A stretch of DNA of 64,000 nt from Burkholderia sp. Leaf177 (lineage in GTDB: Bacteria > Pseudomonadota > Gammaproteobacteria > Burkholderiales > Burkholderiaceae), in NCBI RefSeq assembly GCF_001424345.1, contig NZ_LMPF01000004.1:193183-257182 (forward strand), in the 5' to 3' direction. Below are positions 19,473 through 28,629 of this stretch, in pieces. Position 1 is the first letter of the stretch. Every line of letters begins with the position of its first letter. Position numbers and translations under genes: made by a program. The notes below the pieces were generated by a model, which was not told the origin of the DNA, searched no databases, and saw nothing but the letters and a program-made list of their open reading frames with translations.

Positions 19473-20831
19473 ATGACTACTCTGTCCGGCTTGACCAACA
19501 CGTTCCAGGCATTGCCCAATCCACGCGGCGGCGCGGTGCGGATTGCAGAAATGGCACTGACCGACGCGCAGCACGCTTTCTTGCGCGAGGGCGACACGCT
19601 CGGCGTGCTGCGGCGCGCTATCGGCGCTTTGCACGCGGCCGGCTGGCTGCCCGCGCAACGTTTCGCCGAGACGCTGGTGCTGGTCTCGCCGCTCGCGGGG
19701 TTATCGGAGAAAACGCGCAACCAGTTTGCCGAAGCTTTGCGCGACTTCGGTGCCGCCGTCGAGCGCCGGAATTTGCGCGAACTCGCGTGTTCCACGCTGC
19801 TTTTCGAGCATTATCGCGGGTTGCATGCATTGATGGCCGCGCACACGCGCGCGGCGCCCGTCACCTTCGATGACCTCGCGCTCGCCGGCCGCGCCATTCC
19901 GCCAGCCACGCTGCGCCCGGTTTCGCCGGAACGTCTCGGGCGCGTCCGTGCGCATTACGAGCGCGCGCTGCTCGTTTTGCTGCGCTCGAAAGTCGACGAG
20001 GAGCGCGGGCAGGCGGAAACCATGTCGATCCTCGATGCGTGTCTGGCGGACCTCGCCGGTCCCGATCCCTACGATTTCTGGCGTCTCGCCGGCGCGGTGG
20101 TTCAGGCGCTGCGCCTGCAGCCCGATGCCGATAACGCCGCCGACGCCCGTCGTCTATACGCGCGCTTCAACCTGATTCTGGCCGACCAGGCGCACGGTCT
20201 CTCGTACGCGCCGAAATCCCTCGTGCGCGCGGCGCTTGCGCTTTTGTGGCGCGATTACGCGTTATATGGCGCGTCGGCGGAAGATTCCATTCAAGTCGAT
20301 GTGTTGCGCGATTACGGCCTGACCGTCCACTGGCATATTGCGGGCACGCAGGCCTCCGAGGACGCGTGGGAAAAGAACGCGGAGCAGGCGCGCGACGGGT
20401 CCACGCGCGATCTCGGCGTGCTGCGCGTGAACGCAGCGGCTTACGAGGATTTCCTGACAAGCGCGGAGCCTGCCATCGGTGCGTTGATCGAGCACGGCGC
20501 GTCTGAGCGGGAGACGGGTCGTATCGATGTCGAGGCGGCAATGAAAGCGGCCGACGCGGCGTATCGGCTGGGTTCCGCAGCATGCGCGCTGGGACTGGGC
20601 CATGTCGCGCTGCTCGCCGATACCCTGGGTCTCGCGTGGCGGCGCATTGCGTACGAAGCGCAGATGATTCCCGACAGCCCAACGCTCGATGCCACCATTC
20701 CCGAGCGCGCCGCCCAGGCGCTCGGCGCGATGCTGCATCAGGCGGCAGCGGGAATTGCGCCGTCGGAAGGCGGCGCTTCAGTGGCGTCGCTGACCGCCAT
20801 GATCGAACGCGGTGTGGCGGCGGTCCGCTGA
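19473..20831 (+). CDS. Uncharacterised helical protein, possibly FimL/ChpA N-terminal-like
   Basis: About 452 residues, almost all alpha-helical by composition, soluble, with no signal peptide. The first 110 residues (short leader, then A-L-P-N-P-R-G-G, then long helices) and the later region resemble, by memory only, the N-terminal part of type IV pilus chemotaxis proteins ChpA/FimL, which contain degenerate histidine phosphotransfer (Hpt) bundles. I see no CheA kinase domain, no receiver and no clear phosphorylatable histidine motif. Its place between rubredoxin and photolyase is where I recall pilGHIJ-chpA lying in Ralstonia-type genomes, which would fit a relic. Start ATG 19473 chosen; an in-frame ATG at 19434 is equally possible, and neither has a strong ribosome binding site. 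Confidence 0.55.
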   Translation: MTTLSGLTNTFQALPNPRGGAVRIAEMALTDAQHAFLREGDTLGVLRRAIGALHAAGWLPAQRFAETLVLVSPLAGLSEKTRNQFAEALRDFGAAVERRNLRELACSTLLFEHYRGLHALMAAHTRAAPVTFDDLALAGRAIPPATLRPVSPERLGRVRAHYERALLVLLRSKVDEERGQAETMSILDACLADLAGPDPYDFWRLAGAVVQALRLQPDADNAADARRLYARFNLILADQAHGLSYAPKSLVRAALALLWRDYALYGASAEDSIQVDVLRDYGLTVHWHIAGTQASEDAWEKNAEQARDGSTRDLGVLRVNAAAYEDFLTSAEPAIGALIEHGASERETGRIDVEAAMKAADAAYRLGSAACALGLGHVALLADTLGLAWRRIAYEAQMIPDSPTLDATIPERAAQALGAMLHQAAAGIAPSEGGASVASLTAMIERGVAAVR

Positions 20832-20834
20832 CTT

Positions 20835-22316
20835 TTATTCTTCTTCGGCTGCTGGCGCGGACGCGCTTTTCACGACCGCATAACGCGCCAGCGTGGTTTT
20901 ACGGGCGGTATCGTGATCGACGACGGGCAGCGGATATTCCGCGCCCAAAGCGATCTTCGCCGCCTTCAGCGCGTCCGGTTTGGCCTTCCACGGCGCGTGG
21001 ATGTCCTTGTCCGAAAGGCCCGCGAGTTCCGGCACGTAATGGCGAATGAATTTCCCTTTGGCATCGAATTTTTCCGACTGCGTGATCGGATTGAAAATGC
21101 GGAAATAAGGCTGGGCGTCGCATCCGCTGGAAGATGCCCACTGCCATCCGCCATTATTCGATGACAACTCGAAGTCGTTCAGCAGCGACTCGAAATACCG
21201 TTCTCCGCGACGCCAGTCGAGCCCGAGATCCTTCGTAAGAAAACTCGCGACCACCATTCGCAGCCGGTTATGCATGTAGCCCGAGGAATTGATCTGGCGC
21301 ATGGCGGCATCGACGAGCGGATAACCCGTGCGGCCCTCGCACCACGCGGCGAAATTGCTGTCGGCCACGTCACCCGTTTCCCATTCGATGCGGTCATAAA
21401 CCGGCTTGAACGCCTTGTGATCGCCAGGCACGCCGACCTGTGGAAAATGGTGCAGAACGGAAAAATAAAAGTCGCGCCAAATGAGTTCGGATAGCCACGT
21501 CTCCGCGCCCCGGTTGCCGTGACGCTGCGCGTCGTGCGCGGTCCGGGCGAGGGCGCGAATCGAAATGGTTCCGTGCCGCAAATGCACGCTTAAATAACTC
21601 GGGCCCTTGACCGACGGAAAATCCCGCGTCCGGTCGTAATCGACCATGCGGTCGCGGAAGTCATCGAATAGCTGGTACGCGCCGCTCGTCCCCGCGGGCA
21701 ATGCGGGCGCGTGCTCCTTGCTGAAACCAAGCGATTCCAGCGATGGAATCCCGTGCTTCACGCCGCTCGGCGGCTTTGCCACGGCGGAAAGATTGTCCTC
21801 CGAAGCATACGGTTTCAGCGCATCCGGCGTGAGTGACGCCAGCCAGTTGCGCTTGTACGGCGTGAACACCGTGTAGGGTTTGCGCGCGCCCGTCAGCACG
21901 TCGTCCTGATGGAAAACGGTCTGGTCCTTGAACGTGAAAAACGCAACGCTCGCGCTCGCCAGCTTTTTCTCGATACCCTCGTCGCGCGCTTTCGCGGACG
22001 GCTCATAATCGCGATTGGCGAAGACCGCGTCCACGCCGCATTCGCGCACGAGTTCGGGAATTTCATGCGACGGCATGCCGTGACGCACGATCAGTCCGCC
22101 GCCGGCTTCGCGCAGGCTTTCGTCCAGTTCGATAACGCTTGCATGAATAAACGGCACGCGACGATCGTTTTTCGGCAAAGGCGACAGAATTTCGCGGTCG
22201 AAAACGAAGGCGCACAGCACCCGGCGACAGCGTGTTAGTGCGTGATAGAGTGCAGCATGGTCTGCCACGCGCAGGTCTCGTCGAAACCAGACTAGCCCCA
22301 GTTCAAAGTCGGCCAT
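20835..22316 (-). CDS. phrB: Deoxyribodipyrimidine photolyase (class I)
   Basis: About 493 residues. Repairs cyclobutane pyrimidine dimers with blue light using FAD and an antenna cofactor. N-terminal L-V-W-F-R-R-D-L-R-V-A-D-H-A-A-L opens the antenna domain. The C-terminal FAD domain contains W-R-x-G-E-R-Y-F, S-S-N-N-G-G-W-Q-W-A-S-S-S-G-C-D-A and P-Y-F-R-I-F-N-P, the hallmark region (about residues 385-425). In E. coli-type enzymes the middle reads S-x-G-T-D-A; here it is S-S-G-C-D-A. The gene converges on the helical protein gene with a 3 bp gap and is divergent from yqgE, leaving only about 29 bp for both upstream regions. Confidence 0.93.
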   Translation of the reverse strand: MADFELGLVWFRRDLRVADHAALYHALTRCRRVLCAFVFDREILSPLPKNDRRVPFIHASVIELDESLREAGGGLIVRHGMPSHEIPELVRECGVDAVFANRDYEPSAKARDEGIEKKLASASVAFFTFKDQTVFHQDDVLTGARKPYTVFTPYKRNWLASLTPDALKPYASEDNLSAVAKPPSGVKHGIPSLESLGFSKEHAPALPAGTSGAYQLFDDFRDRMVDYDRTRDFPSVKGPSYLSVHLRHGTISIRALARTAHDAQRHGNRGAETWLSELIWRDFYFSVLHHFPQVGVPGDHKAFKPVYDRIEWETGDVADSNFAAWCEGRTGYPLVDAAMRQINSSGYMHNRLRMVVASFLTKDLGLDWRRGERYFESLLNDFELSSNNGGWQWASSSGCDAQPYFRIFNPITQSEKFDAKGKFIRHYVPELAGLSDKDIHAPWKAKPDALKAAKIALGAEYPLPVVDHDTARKTTLARYAVVKSASAPAAEEE

Positions 22317-22345
22317 CAAGTATCGCCTTTGTTAAAATCCGAATT

Positions 22346-22924
22346 ATGTCCAAGACACCCGATCGCATCAATTTGACGAATCAGTTCCTGATCGCCATGC
22401 CGAGCATGGCTGATCCCACGTTCTCGGGGACTGTAGTCTACCTTTGCGATCACAGCGAGCGCGGTGCGCTCGGCCTGGTAATCAACCGGCCGACCGACAT
22501 CGACCTCCAATCGCTTTTCAACCGTATCGACCTGAAGCTCGAGATCGAGCCGCTCGTGCATTTGCCCGTGTATTTCGGCGGACCGGTGCAGACGGAGCGC
22601 GGTTTCGTGCTTCACGATCCCGCCGACGGCGATGTCTATACATCGTCCATGAGCGTGCCGGGCGGCCTTGCCATGACCACGTCGAAAGACGTGCTTGAGG
22701 CGGTCGCAAGCGGCAAGGGTCCCGAGCGCTTCCTGCTCACGCTCGGCCACGCCGGCTGGGGCGCGGGGCAACTGGAAGAAGAAATCGCGAAGAACGGCTG
22801 GCTGACAGTGGAAGCTGATCCGCGCATCGTTTTCGATGTACCCGCCGAGGAAAAGTTGCAAGCGGCGTTGTCGTTGCTGGGCGTGTCGCTTTCCATGTTG
22901 TCGGGCGAAGCGGGCCACGCATGA
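22346..22924 (+). CDS. yqgE: YqgE/AlgH family protein
   Basis: 192 residues, normal length. [13 protein letters not shown] and [10 protein letters not shown] at the N-terminus, then P-V-Y-F-G-G-P-V and [14 protein letters not shown] are the family signatures. Role is unclear; in Pseudomonas a homologue (AlgH) affects alginate expression. ATG at 22346 chosen because the conserved domain starts within ten residues. It overlaps ruvX by 4 bases (ATGA), first gene of the yqgE-ruvX-pyrR-pyrB unit. Confidence 0.93.
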   Translation: MSKTPDRINLTNQFLIAMPSMADPTFSGTVVYLCDHSERGALGLVINRPTDIDLQSLFNRIDLKLEIEPLVHLPVYFGGPVQTERGFVLHDPADGDVYTSSMSVPGGLAMTTSKDVLEAVASGKGPERFLLTLGHAGWGAGQLEEEIAKNGWLTVEADPRIVFDVPAEEKLQAALSLLGVSLSMLSGEAGHA

Positions 22925-23391
22925 CGGGTGATGGCCAGGACCGAATTGAAGCGCGCATCGAAGCCACGCTGCTCGCTTTCGATTACGGTGAAAAGCGCAT
23001 CGGCGTTGCGGTCGGCAATACCTTGACGCGGCATGCGCGGGCGTTGACGGTGCTTGAAAACCGCAGCCGCGAGTATCGGTTCGAAGCCGTTGGCCAGTTG
23101 ATTGCAGAGTGGAATCCGCGCACGGTGGTCGTCGGTTTGCCCATGCACCCGGACGGCACGCCGCACGAAATGACGCAACTTGCCACGCGTTTCGGCAATC
23201 AGCTGAACGGGCGTTTCAGCGTGCCGGTGAGTTGGGTGGACGAGCGGTATTCGTCGGTGGAAGCGAAAGCCGAATTGAAACGCAACGGCGTGAAGATGAA
23301 CGCGAAGGGCCGTTATGACGACATCGACGCCGAAGCCGCCCGCGTCATCCTGCAACAGTATTTCGACCAACTTTCCGACGATCGATCATGA
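22921..23391 (+). CDS. ruvX: Putative pre-16S rRNA nuclease (YqgF)
   Basis: 156 residues. RNase H-like fold; implicated in maturation of the 16S rRNA 5' end. [15 protein letters not shown] at residues 18-32 supplies the first catalytic aspartate. [13 protein letters not shown], then W-V-D-E-R-Y-S-S and the final D-D-I-D-A-E-A-A acidic motif complete the site. Start ATG overlaps the yqgE stop by 4 bases and the stop overlaps the pyrR start by 4 bases, showing translational coupling on both sides. Confidence 0.94.
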   Translation: MTGDGQDRIEARIEATLLAFDYGEKRIGVAVGNTLTRHARALTVLENRSREYRFEAVGQLIAEWNPRTVVVGLPMHPDGTPHEMTQLATRFGNQLNGRFSVPVSWVDERYSSVEAKAELKRNGVKMNAKGRYDDIDAEAARVILQQYFDQLSDDRS

Positions 23392-23903
23392 GTTCCATTG
23401 ACGCCGAGGCGTTATACCGCGAGCTGCTCGAGCAGATCCGCTCGGCTTATGGCGAGTCGCTCTCGCAAGCCAATGGTCCGGTGCTCGCCGGCATTTATAG
23501 CGGCGGCGTGTGGCTCGCCACGCGGCTCGCGAAGGACCTGAACGTGGCGCAGTTCGGCGTGGTGAACGTGGCATTGCATCGCGATGATTACGCCAAGAAG
23601 GGCTTGCATAGTCAGGCCAGCCCGACATCGCTTCCATTCGCAATCGATAACGCAAAAATCCTGCTGATCGACGACGTTCTGTCTTCCGGACGCACTGTGC
23701 GCGCGGCCGTGAACGAACTCTACGATTTCGGTCGTCCGGCGCGGGTTGAACTCGCCGTGCTCGCCGATCGTGGCGGCCGCGAATTGCCCGTGGCGGCGCG
23801 CTTTACGGGCGGTGTGGTGGATGTATCGGCGGATGCCAATCTCGTGCTCACGCAGCGCGACGACGGCACGCTTTCATTCAGCACCGAAGCACGCACGGAA
23901 TAA
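23388..23903 (+). CDS. pyrR: PyrR-like bifunctional regulator/uracil phosphoribosyltransferase
   Basis: 171 residues. The type I phosphoribosyltransferase motif [12 protein letters not shown] (about residues 91-102) binds PRPP. G-I-Y-S-G-G near residue 29 and [10 protein letters not shown] are other family features. In Gram-positives PyrR is an RNA-binding attenuator of the pyr operon. In beta-proteobacteria its regulatory role is less clear, and I saw no convincing anti-terminator structure in the 54 bp gap before pyrB. UPRT activity is the safer inference. Coupled to ruvX by an ATGA overlap. Confidence 0.92.
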   Translation: MSSIDAEALYRELLEQIRSAYGESLSQANGPVLAGIYSGGVWLATRLAKDLNVAQFGVVNVALHRDDYAKKGLHSQASPTSLPFAIDNAKILLIDDVLSSGRTVRAAVNELYDFGRPARVELAVLADRGGRELPVAARFTGGVVDVSADANLVLTQRDDGTLSFSTEARTE

Positions 23904-23957
23904 AGCGCGCGCGTTACGCAATCCTCTTGTCACGCATCAAGCACCACCAGGATCCAC

Positions 23958-24989
23958 ATGAACATGGCCACTCAGGGTTCTGCCGAAAGCAGCGCGCCGG
24001 ACAGGAAGCCGGCGGTGACGCGCCCCGGTTTTCTCAAAGGCAATCCGCAGCTCACCAAAAACGGCGAACTCAAGCATCTGCTCACCATTGAAGGATTGCC
24101 GCGCGCAATCGTCACGCATATTCTCGATACCGCCGAACAGTTCGTCAGCGTGACCGATCGCGAGATCAAAAAAGTGCCGCTGCTGCGCGGCAAGTCGGTC
24201 TTCAACCTCTTCTTCGAAAATTCCACGCGCACGCGGACCACGTTCGAGATCGCCGCGAAACGGCTTTCGGCGGACGTGCTGAACCTGAATATCAATGCAT
24301 CGTCCACGAGCAAGGGCGAATCGCTGCTCGACACCATCAACAACCTTTCCGCGATGCACGCCGACATGTTCGTCGTGCGTCATGCGTCGAGCGGCGCGCC
24401 GTATCTGATCGCCGAGCATTGCGCGCCGCACGTGCATGTGATCAACGCCGGCGATGGGCGGCATGCGCATCCGACGCAGGGTTTGCTCGACATGTACACG
24501 ATCCGCCACTACAAAAAGGATTTCCGCAATCTGCGGGTGGCGATCGTCGGCGACATTCTGCATTCGCGCGTTGCGCGCTCCGACATTCACGCGCTGACCA
24601 CGCTCGGCGTGCCGGAAGTGCGCGCAATCGGCCCGAGAACTTTGTTGCCGAGCAACCTCAACGAGATGGGCGTGCATGTGTACAACAATCTCGACGAAGG
24701 CCTGAAAGACGTCGACGTCATCATCATGTTGCGGCTGCAGAACGAGCGCATGAGCGGCGCGTTGTTGCCCTCGGCGCAAGAGTATTTCAAGTCTTGGGGA
24801 CTCACGCCCGAGCGTCTTGCGCTCGCCGCGCCCGATGCCATCGTGATGCATCCGGGACCGATGAATCGCGGCGTCGAAATCGATTCGCAAGTGGCCGATG
24901 GTCCGCAATCGGTGATTCTCAATCAGGTCACCTTCGGGATCGCCGTGCGCATGGCGGTAATGGGCATCGTTGCCGGAAATAGTGATTAA
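23958..24989 (+). CDS. pyrB: Aspartate carbamoyltransferase catalytic subunit
   Basis: 343 residues, slightly longer than the E. coli enzyme because of a 35-residue N-terminal extension, as in the Pseudomonas-type class A ATCase. Carbamoyl phosphate binding S-T-R-T-R-T-T-F (about residues 89-96), the H-P-T-Q-G-L-L-D segment (about 172) and [11 protein letters not shown] (about 297) are intact. It catalyses the first committed pyrimidine step. No pyrI regulatory gene follows. Instead a pyrC-like gene starts 4 bases after the stop. This is the class A layout, in which the PyrC-like protein is a structural partner. Confidence 0.95.
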   Translation: MNMATQGSAESSAPDRKPAVTRPGFLKGNPQLTKNGELKHLLTIEGLPRAIVTHILDTAEQFVSVTDREIKKVPLLRGKSVFNLFFENSTRTRTTFEIAAKRLSADVLNLNINASSTSKGESLLDTINNLSAMHADMFVVRHASSGAPYLIAEHCAPHVHVINAGDGRHAHPTQGLLDMYTIRHYKKDFRNLRVAIVGDILHSRVARSDIHALTTLGVPEVRAIGPRTLLPSNLNEMGVHVYNNLDEGLKDVDVIIMLRLQNERMSGALLPSAQEYFKSWGLTPERLALAAPDAIVMHPGPMNRGVEIDSQVADGPQSVILNQVTFGIAVRMAVMGIVAGNSD

Positions 24990-24993
24990 CCCA

Positions 24994-26277
24994 ATGAAAA
25001 TACATATTCAGGGCGGCACGCTTATCGACCCGGCCGCGGGCACTGAAACCCTCGCCGATGTTTTTATCGATGAGGGAAAGATCGTGGGCATCGGCAATGC
25101 GCCCGCTGGTTTTCAAGCAGCGCGTACCTTCGATGCAAAAGGCCTCGCGGTATCGCCGGGTTTTGTTGATTTGAGCGCGCGGCTTCGTGAACCCGGATTC
25201 GAACACAAGGCCACGCTCGAATCCGAGATGGCTGCGGCCGCCGCCGGTGGCGTGACGAGTCTCGTGTGTCCGCCGGATACCGATCCCGTTCTCGATGAAC
25301 CTGGCTTGGTCGAAATGCTGCGCTTTCGCGCGGACAAGCTGCATCAGGCGCATGTGTATCCGCTGGGCGCGCTGACCGTCGGGCTCAAGGGCGACGCGAT
25401 TACCGAGATGGTCGAGTTGACCGAGTCGGGATGCATTGGATTTTCACAAGCCGATACGCCGATAGTGAACACCCGAACGCTGCTGCGCGCGCTGCAATAC
25501 GCGACCACTTATGGTTATGCCGTGTGGCTGCGTCCGCAAGACAGTTATATGGCGAGTGGCGGCGTGGCGGCGAGTGGCGCGGTCGCTTCGCGGCTTGGGT
25601 TGTCGGGCGTGCCGGTGTCGGCGGAAACCATCGCGTTGCATACCATTTTCGAGCTCGTCCGCGTCTCGGGCGCGCGCGTGCATTTGTCGCATTTGTCGTC
25701 GGCGGCGGGCGTCGCGCTCGTGCGTCAGGCGAAGGCCGAAGGTCTTTCAGTCACCTGCGATGTCACCATCAACCACGTTCATCTGACGGACATGGACATC
25801 GGCTATTTCAACTCGCAGTTTCGTCTCGATCCGCCGTTGCGCTCGCAGCGTGATCGCGATGCCATTCGCGCGGGTCTGGCTGATGGCACCATCGATGCAA
25901 TCTGTTCCGATCACACGCCGCTCGATGACGACGAGAAGCTGCTGCCTTTCGCCGAAGCCACGCCGGGTGCGACGGGTCTGGAATTGCTGCTGTCGCTGAC
26001 GGTGAAGTGGGCGCGCGAGGCGAACGTGCCGTTGTCGAAGGCGCTGTCGCGAATTACGACTGCGCCGGCGAACGTGCTCAAGCTCAACGCGGGACGTATA
26101 ACGGTGGGCGATACCGCCGATCTCTGTCTCTTCGATCCCGCCAGCGAATGGCTCGTGGAACCGGCGTCGCTGAAAAGCCAGGGACACAACTCGCCGTTTC
26201 TTGGATATGAGTTGCCGGCGCGGGTGAAGGCGACGATTGTCGCGGGGCATATTGCGTATGAAGCACTTCGCGGTTGA
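24994..26277 (+). CDS. pyrC: Dihydroorotase-like protein, probably inactive PyrC' partner of PyrB
   Basis: 427 residues, class I dihydroorotase fold. The metal-binding H-x-H that should read D-L-H-V-H-L-R-E-P-G is D-L-S-A-R-L-R-E-P-G here, so both histidines are gone. The next ligand region, normally A-H-C-E-D, reads W-L-R-P-Q-D and also lacks its histidine. Later elements (H-L-S-H-L-S, S-D-H-T-P) remain. Active class I enzymes need these ligands, so catalysis is unlikely. The same losses define PyrC' in Pseudomonas, where it stabilises the PyrB dodecamer. A true dihydroorotase must be encoded elsewhere. The gene lies 4 bases after pyrB and has an ATG at 24994. Confidence 0.9.
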   Translation: MKIHIQGGTLIDPAAGTETLADVFIDEGKIVGIGNAPAGFQAARTFDAKGLAVSPGFVDLSARLREPGFEHKATLESEMAAAAAGGVTSLVCPPDTDPVLDEPGLVEMLRFRADKLHQAHVYPLGALTVGLKGDAITEMVELTESGCIGFSQADTPIVNTRTLLRALQYATTYGYAVWLRPQDSYMASGGVAASGAVASRLGLSGVPVSAETIALHTIFELVRVSGARVHLSHLSSAAGVALVRQAKAEGLSVTCDVTINHVHLTDMDIGYFNSQFRLDPPLRSQRDRDAIRAGLADGTIDAICSDHTPLDDDEKLLPFAEATPGATGLELLLSLTVKWAREANVPLSKALSRITTAPANVLKLNAGRITVGDTADLCLFDPASEWLVEPASLKSQGHNSPFLGYELPARVKATIVAGHIAYEALRG

Positions 26278-26290
26278 GGATTGAGAGACC

Positions 26291-27094
26291 ATGCTCGCCT
26301 TCCGGAAGCTTCGAATTTTTTCGCATCTGCTGCGCGGGATGTTCACCGTGGCGACGCGTTTTCCTAACGCGACGCCGCAAACGCGGATGGAACTGAACCG
26401 CGCGTGGTCGGTTGAAATGTTGCGTCGATGCGGCATGAAACTCGTGGTCCACAACGATCAGGCGCGGCTCGATCACGGCGCGCTGGTGGTTGGCAATCAC
26501 ATATCGTGGATTGATATCTACGTGGTCAATGCGTGGCGGCCGACGCCGTTTGTATCGAAGGCAGAAGTGCGGCAATGGCCGATTGTGGGTTGGCTCGCGC
26601 AGCAACTGGACACGATCTTTCTCCAGCGCGATAAACGCAGCGATGCCAAGCGGATCATGCACGAGTTGTCGGAACGGTTGAAGCGCGGCGAGTTGATGTG
26701 CGTGTTCCCGGAAGGGACGACGTCGGCGGGGAAAGACTTGCTGCCGTTTCATTCGAATCTGTTTCAGGCGGCGGTATCGGCGGGGTGTCCCGTGCAGCCG
26801 ATTTGCCTGATGTATGAAGATGCGAATGGGAGGCAGTCGGAGGCGCCGGCTTATATCGACGATCTGACGCTGGGTTTTACGCTGGATGCAATGCTGCATG
26901 CTAGGCCGCTGACCGCGCATCTTTATGTCTGCGATGCGATTGCGGCAGGGGATGATAGGAGAGTGCTGGCGAAAGAGGCGCAGGCGGCGGTGGAAGGGGC
27001 GTTGAGAAGGATGCGCGGCAATCTCGCGGCGAGCACCGTGCCTCTTTCGTCACCGTTGTCCACGCCCGGTAGTTCGGACAGCCGGCCCGCGTAA
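26291..27094 (+). CDS. plsC: 1-acyl-sn-glycerol-3-phosphate acyltransferase-like protein
   Basis: 267 residues. Family members acylate lysophosphatidic acid on the inner membrane face. The catalytic H-x4-D box is N-H-I-S-W-I-D (about residues 67-73), and F-P-E-G-T-T-S-A-G (about 140) is the glycerophosphate-binding motif. A hydrophobic N-terminal stretch could anchor it. Gap to the dihydroorotase-like gene is 13 bases, so it is the last gene of the pyr run. The last 35 residues are serine/alanine/proline-rich. It could act on lysophospholipid or another lysolipid instead of lysophosphatidate. Confidence 0.88.
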   Translation: MLAFRKLRIFSHLLRGMFTVATRFPNATPQTRMELNRAWSVEMLRRCGMKLVVHNDQARLDHGALVVGNHISWIDIYVVNAWRPTPFVSKAEVRQWPIVGWLAQQLDTIFLQRDKRSDAKRIMHELSERLKRGELMCVFPEGTTSAGKDLLPFHSNLFQAAVSAGCPVQPICLMYEDANGRQSEAPAYIDDLTLGFTLDAMLHARPLTAHLYVCDAIAAGDDRRVLAKEAQAAVEGALRRMRGNLAASTVPLSSPLSTPGSSDSRPA

Positions 27095-27142
27095 TCGCTG
27101 CTGCGTTTAAAGCCGTTATCACTCAATGAAAAAGCAGGGCGA

Positions 27143-27694
27143 ATGAGCATCCGTGTTTTTCCAACAGCGTTGCCGGACGTTTTGGTGATCGAGCCGGATG
27201 TGGCGCGCGATATGCGCGGCTTCTTCTATGAAAGCTTTAATGCGCGTGATTTCGCGGCGCATGTGCAACGGGATGTCACGTTTGTCCAAGACAATCATTC
27301 GCAGTCGTCGCGAGGCGTGTTGCGCGGGCTGCATTACCAGATCGAGCACGCACAAGGCAAACTCGTGCGGGTGATACAAGGCGAAGTGTTCGATGTAGTC
27401 GTTGACATTCGCGCCGGGTCTGCCACGTTCGGCAAGTGGACGGGCACCCGGCTTTGCGCCGCTGATCGCCGGCAGTTGTGGATCCCTCCGGGCTTCGCGC
27501 ACGGTTTTCTCACACTGTCCGATAGCGCCGAGTGCCTTTACAAGACAACCGACTATTGGTACGCCGAGCACGAACGGACGATCCTCTGGAACGATCCCGA
27601 TATCGGTATTGAATGGCCCATTGATGTCCTGCCGATAATGTCGGCGAAGGATGCTGCAGGACGGCGACTGCGCGAAGCCGATCTTTTCAAATAA
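27143..27694 (+). CDS. rfbC: dTDP-4-dehydrorhamnose 3,5-epimerase
   Basis: 183 residues, normal length. Converts dTDP-4-keto-6-deoxyglucose to dTDP-4-keto-rhamnose. The substrate-binding segment Q-D-N-H-S-Q-S-S-R-G-V-L-R-G-L-H-Y-Q holds the catalytic histidine (about residue 64). W-I-P-P-G-F-A-H-G-F, Y-K-T-T-D-Y-W and W-N-D-P-D-I-G-I-E-W-P follow. First gene of the polysaccharide part of the window, 49 bases after plsC and 10 bases before rfbD. Its pathway partners rfbB and rfbA are about 18 kb further on. Confidence 0.96.
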   Translation: MSIRVFPTALPDVLVIEPDVARDMRGFFYESFNARDFAAHVQRDVTFVQDNHSQSSRGVLRGLHYQIEHAQGKLVRVIQGEVFDVVVDIRAGSATFGKWTGTRLCAADRRQLWIPPGFAHGFLTLSDSAECLYKTTDYWYAEHERTILWNDPDIGIEWPIDVLPIMSAKDAAGRRLREADLFK

Positions 27695-27704
27695 GGCCGC
27701 GACC

Positions 27705-28622
27705 ATGGCAACCGCGCACGCTCCGGCGCTCATTTTGCTGATCGGCAGGAACGGTCAGATTGGACGCGAGCTGGCCGGCAAACTTGGCGATCTGGGACGT
27801 GTCGTCGCACTCGACCGCCAGGACCTTGACCTCGAGAATCCCGACCAGATCCGCCGTGTCCTGCGTGATACATCGCCTCAAGTCATCGTCAATGCGGCAG
27901 GTTATACGGCTGTTGATCGGGCGGAACAAGACGAAACCACCTGCATGCGTGTCAATGCTCACGGGCCGGCAATTCTCGCCGAAGAGGCTTTTCGACTGGG
28001 CAGCTTGCTTGTCCACTATTCCACGGACTATGTATTTGATGGCGCAAAAGCGGGACCGTACCTGGAATCGGACAGACTTCATCCGCTAAACGTCTATGGC
28101 AAGAGTAAGCAGGTTGGAGAAGAGGCAATCAACGCGTCGGGCTGCGATCATTTGATACTGCGCACGAGCTGGGTGTACGCGGCGCATGGCCGGAATTTCT
28201 TGCGCAGCATATTGAGCCGTGCCGCCGCAGGCGAGCAGCTTCGCGTGGTGGCGGATCAGTTTGGCGCGCCTACATGGGCTGCGTCGATCGCTGGCGCCAC
28301 CGCTTCGGTCTTGGCTCAGTTTGCCGCCAGCGATACTGCCACGCGCGCGTCTCTCGCCGGGATCTACCATATGACAGCATCCGGAGAAACGTCGTGGCAC
28401 GGCTTCGCTAAGGCGATCATGGAATTTTCGGCGTTCGAACGGAAACCCGTCGTTCACGCCATTCCAGGTTCTGCATATCCCGCCGTAACGTCCCGGCCCC
28501 GGAACTCGGTGCTGTCGAACGCAAAATTGCGTGAATGCTTCGGGATTGTTATGCCGGGTTGGCGTGAGGCGCTGGATCGCTGCATGGGTGAAATGACTGT
28601 GAGCCGAAACCCTGGCAAATGA
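27705..28622 (+). CDS. rfbD: dTDP-4-dehydrorhamnose reductase
   Basis: 305 residues. NADPH-dependent last step of dTDP-L-rhamnose synthesis. Extended SDR fold: G-R-N-G-Q-I-G-R-E-L nucleotide motif near residue 13, S-T-D-Y-V-F-D-G with the catalytic serine/threonine near 108, and Y-G-K-S-K (Y-x3-K) near 132. ATG 27705 is used because the Rossmann motif then lies at the normal distance; a frame extends further upstream into rfbC. Convergent with apaH with a 7 bp gap. Confidence 0.95.
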   Translation: MATAHAPALILLIGRNGQIGRELAGKLGDLGRVVALDRQDLDLENPDQIRRVLRDTSPQVIVNAAGYTAVDRAEQDETTCMRVNAHGPAILAEEAFRLGSLLVHYSTDYVFDGAKAGPYLESDRLHPLNVYGKSKQVGEEAINASGCDHLILRTSWVYAAHGRNFLRSILSRAAAGEQLRVVADQFGAPTWAASIAGATASVLAQFAASDTATRASLAGIYHMTASGETSWHGFAKAIMEFSAFERKPVVHAIPGSAYPAVTSRPRNSVLSNAKLRECFGIVMPGWREALDRCMGEMTVSRNPGK

Positions 28623-28629
28623 TCGAAAG

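Noticed and set aside
24994..26277. Annotation as a functional dihydroorotase
   Set aside because: Three metal-ligand histidines are replaced, so catalysis is unlikely; called PyrC' instead.
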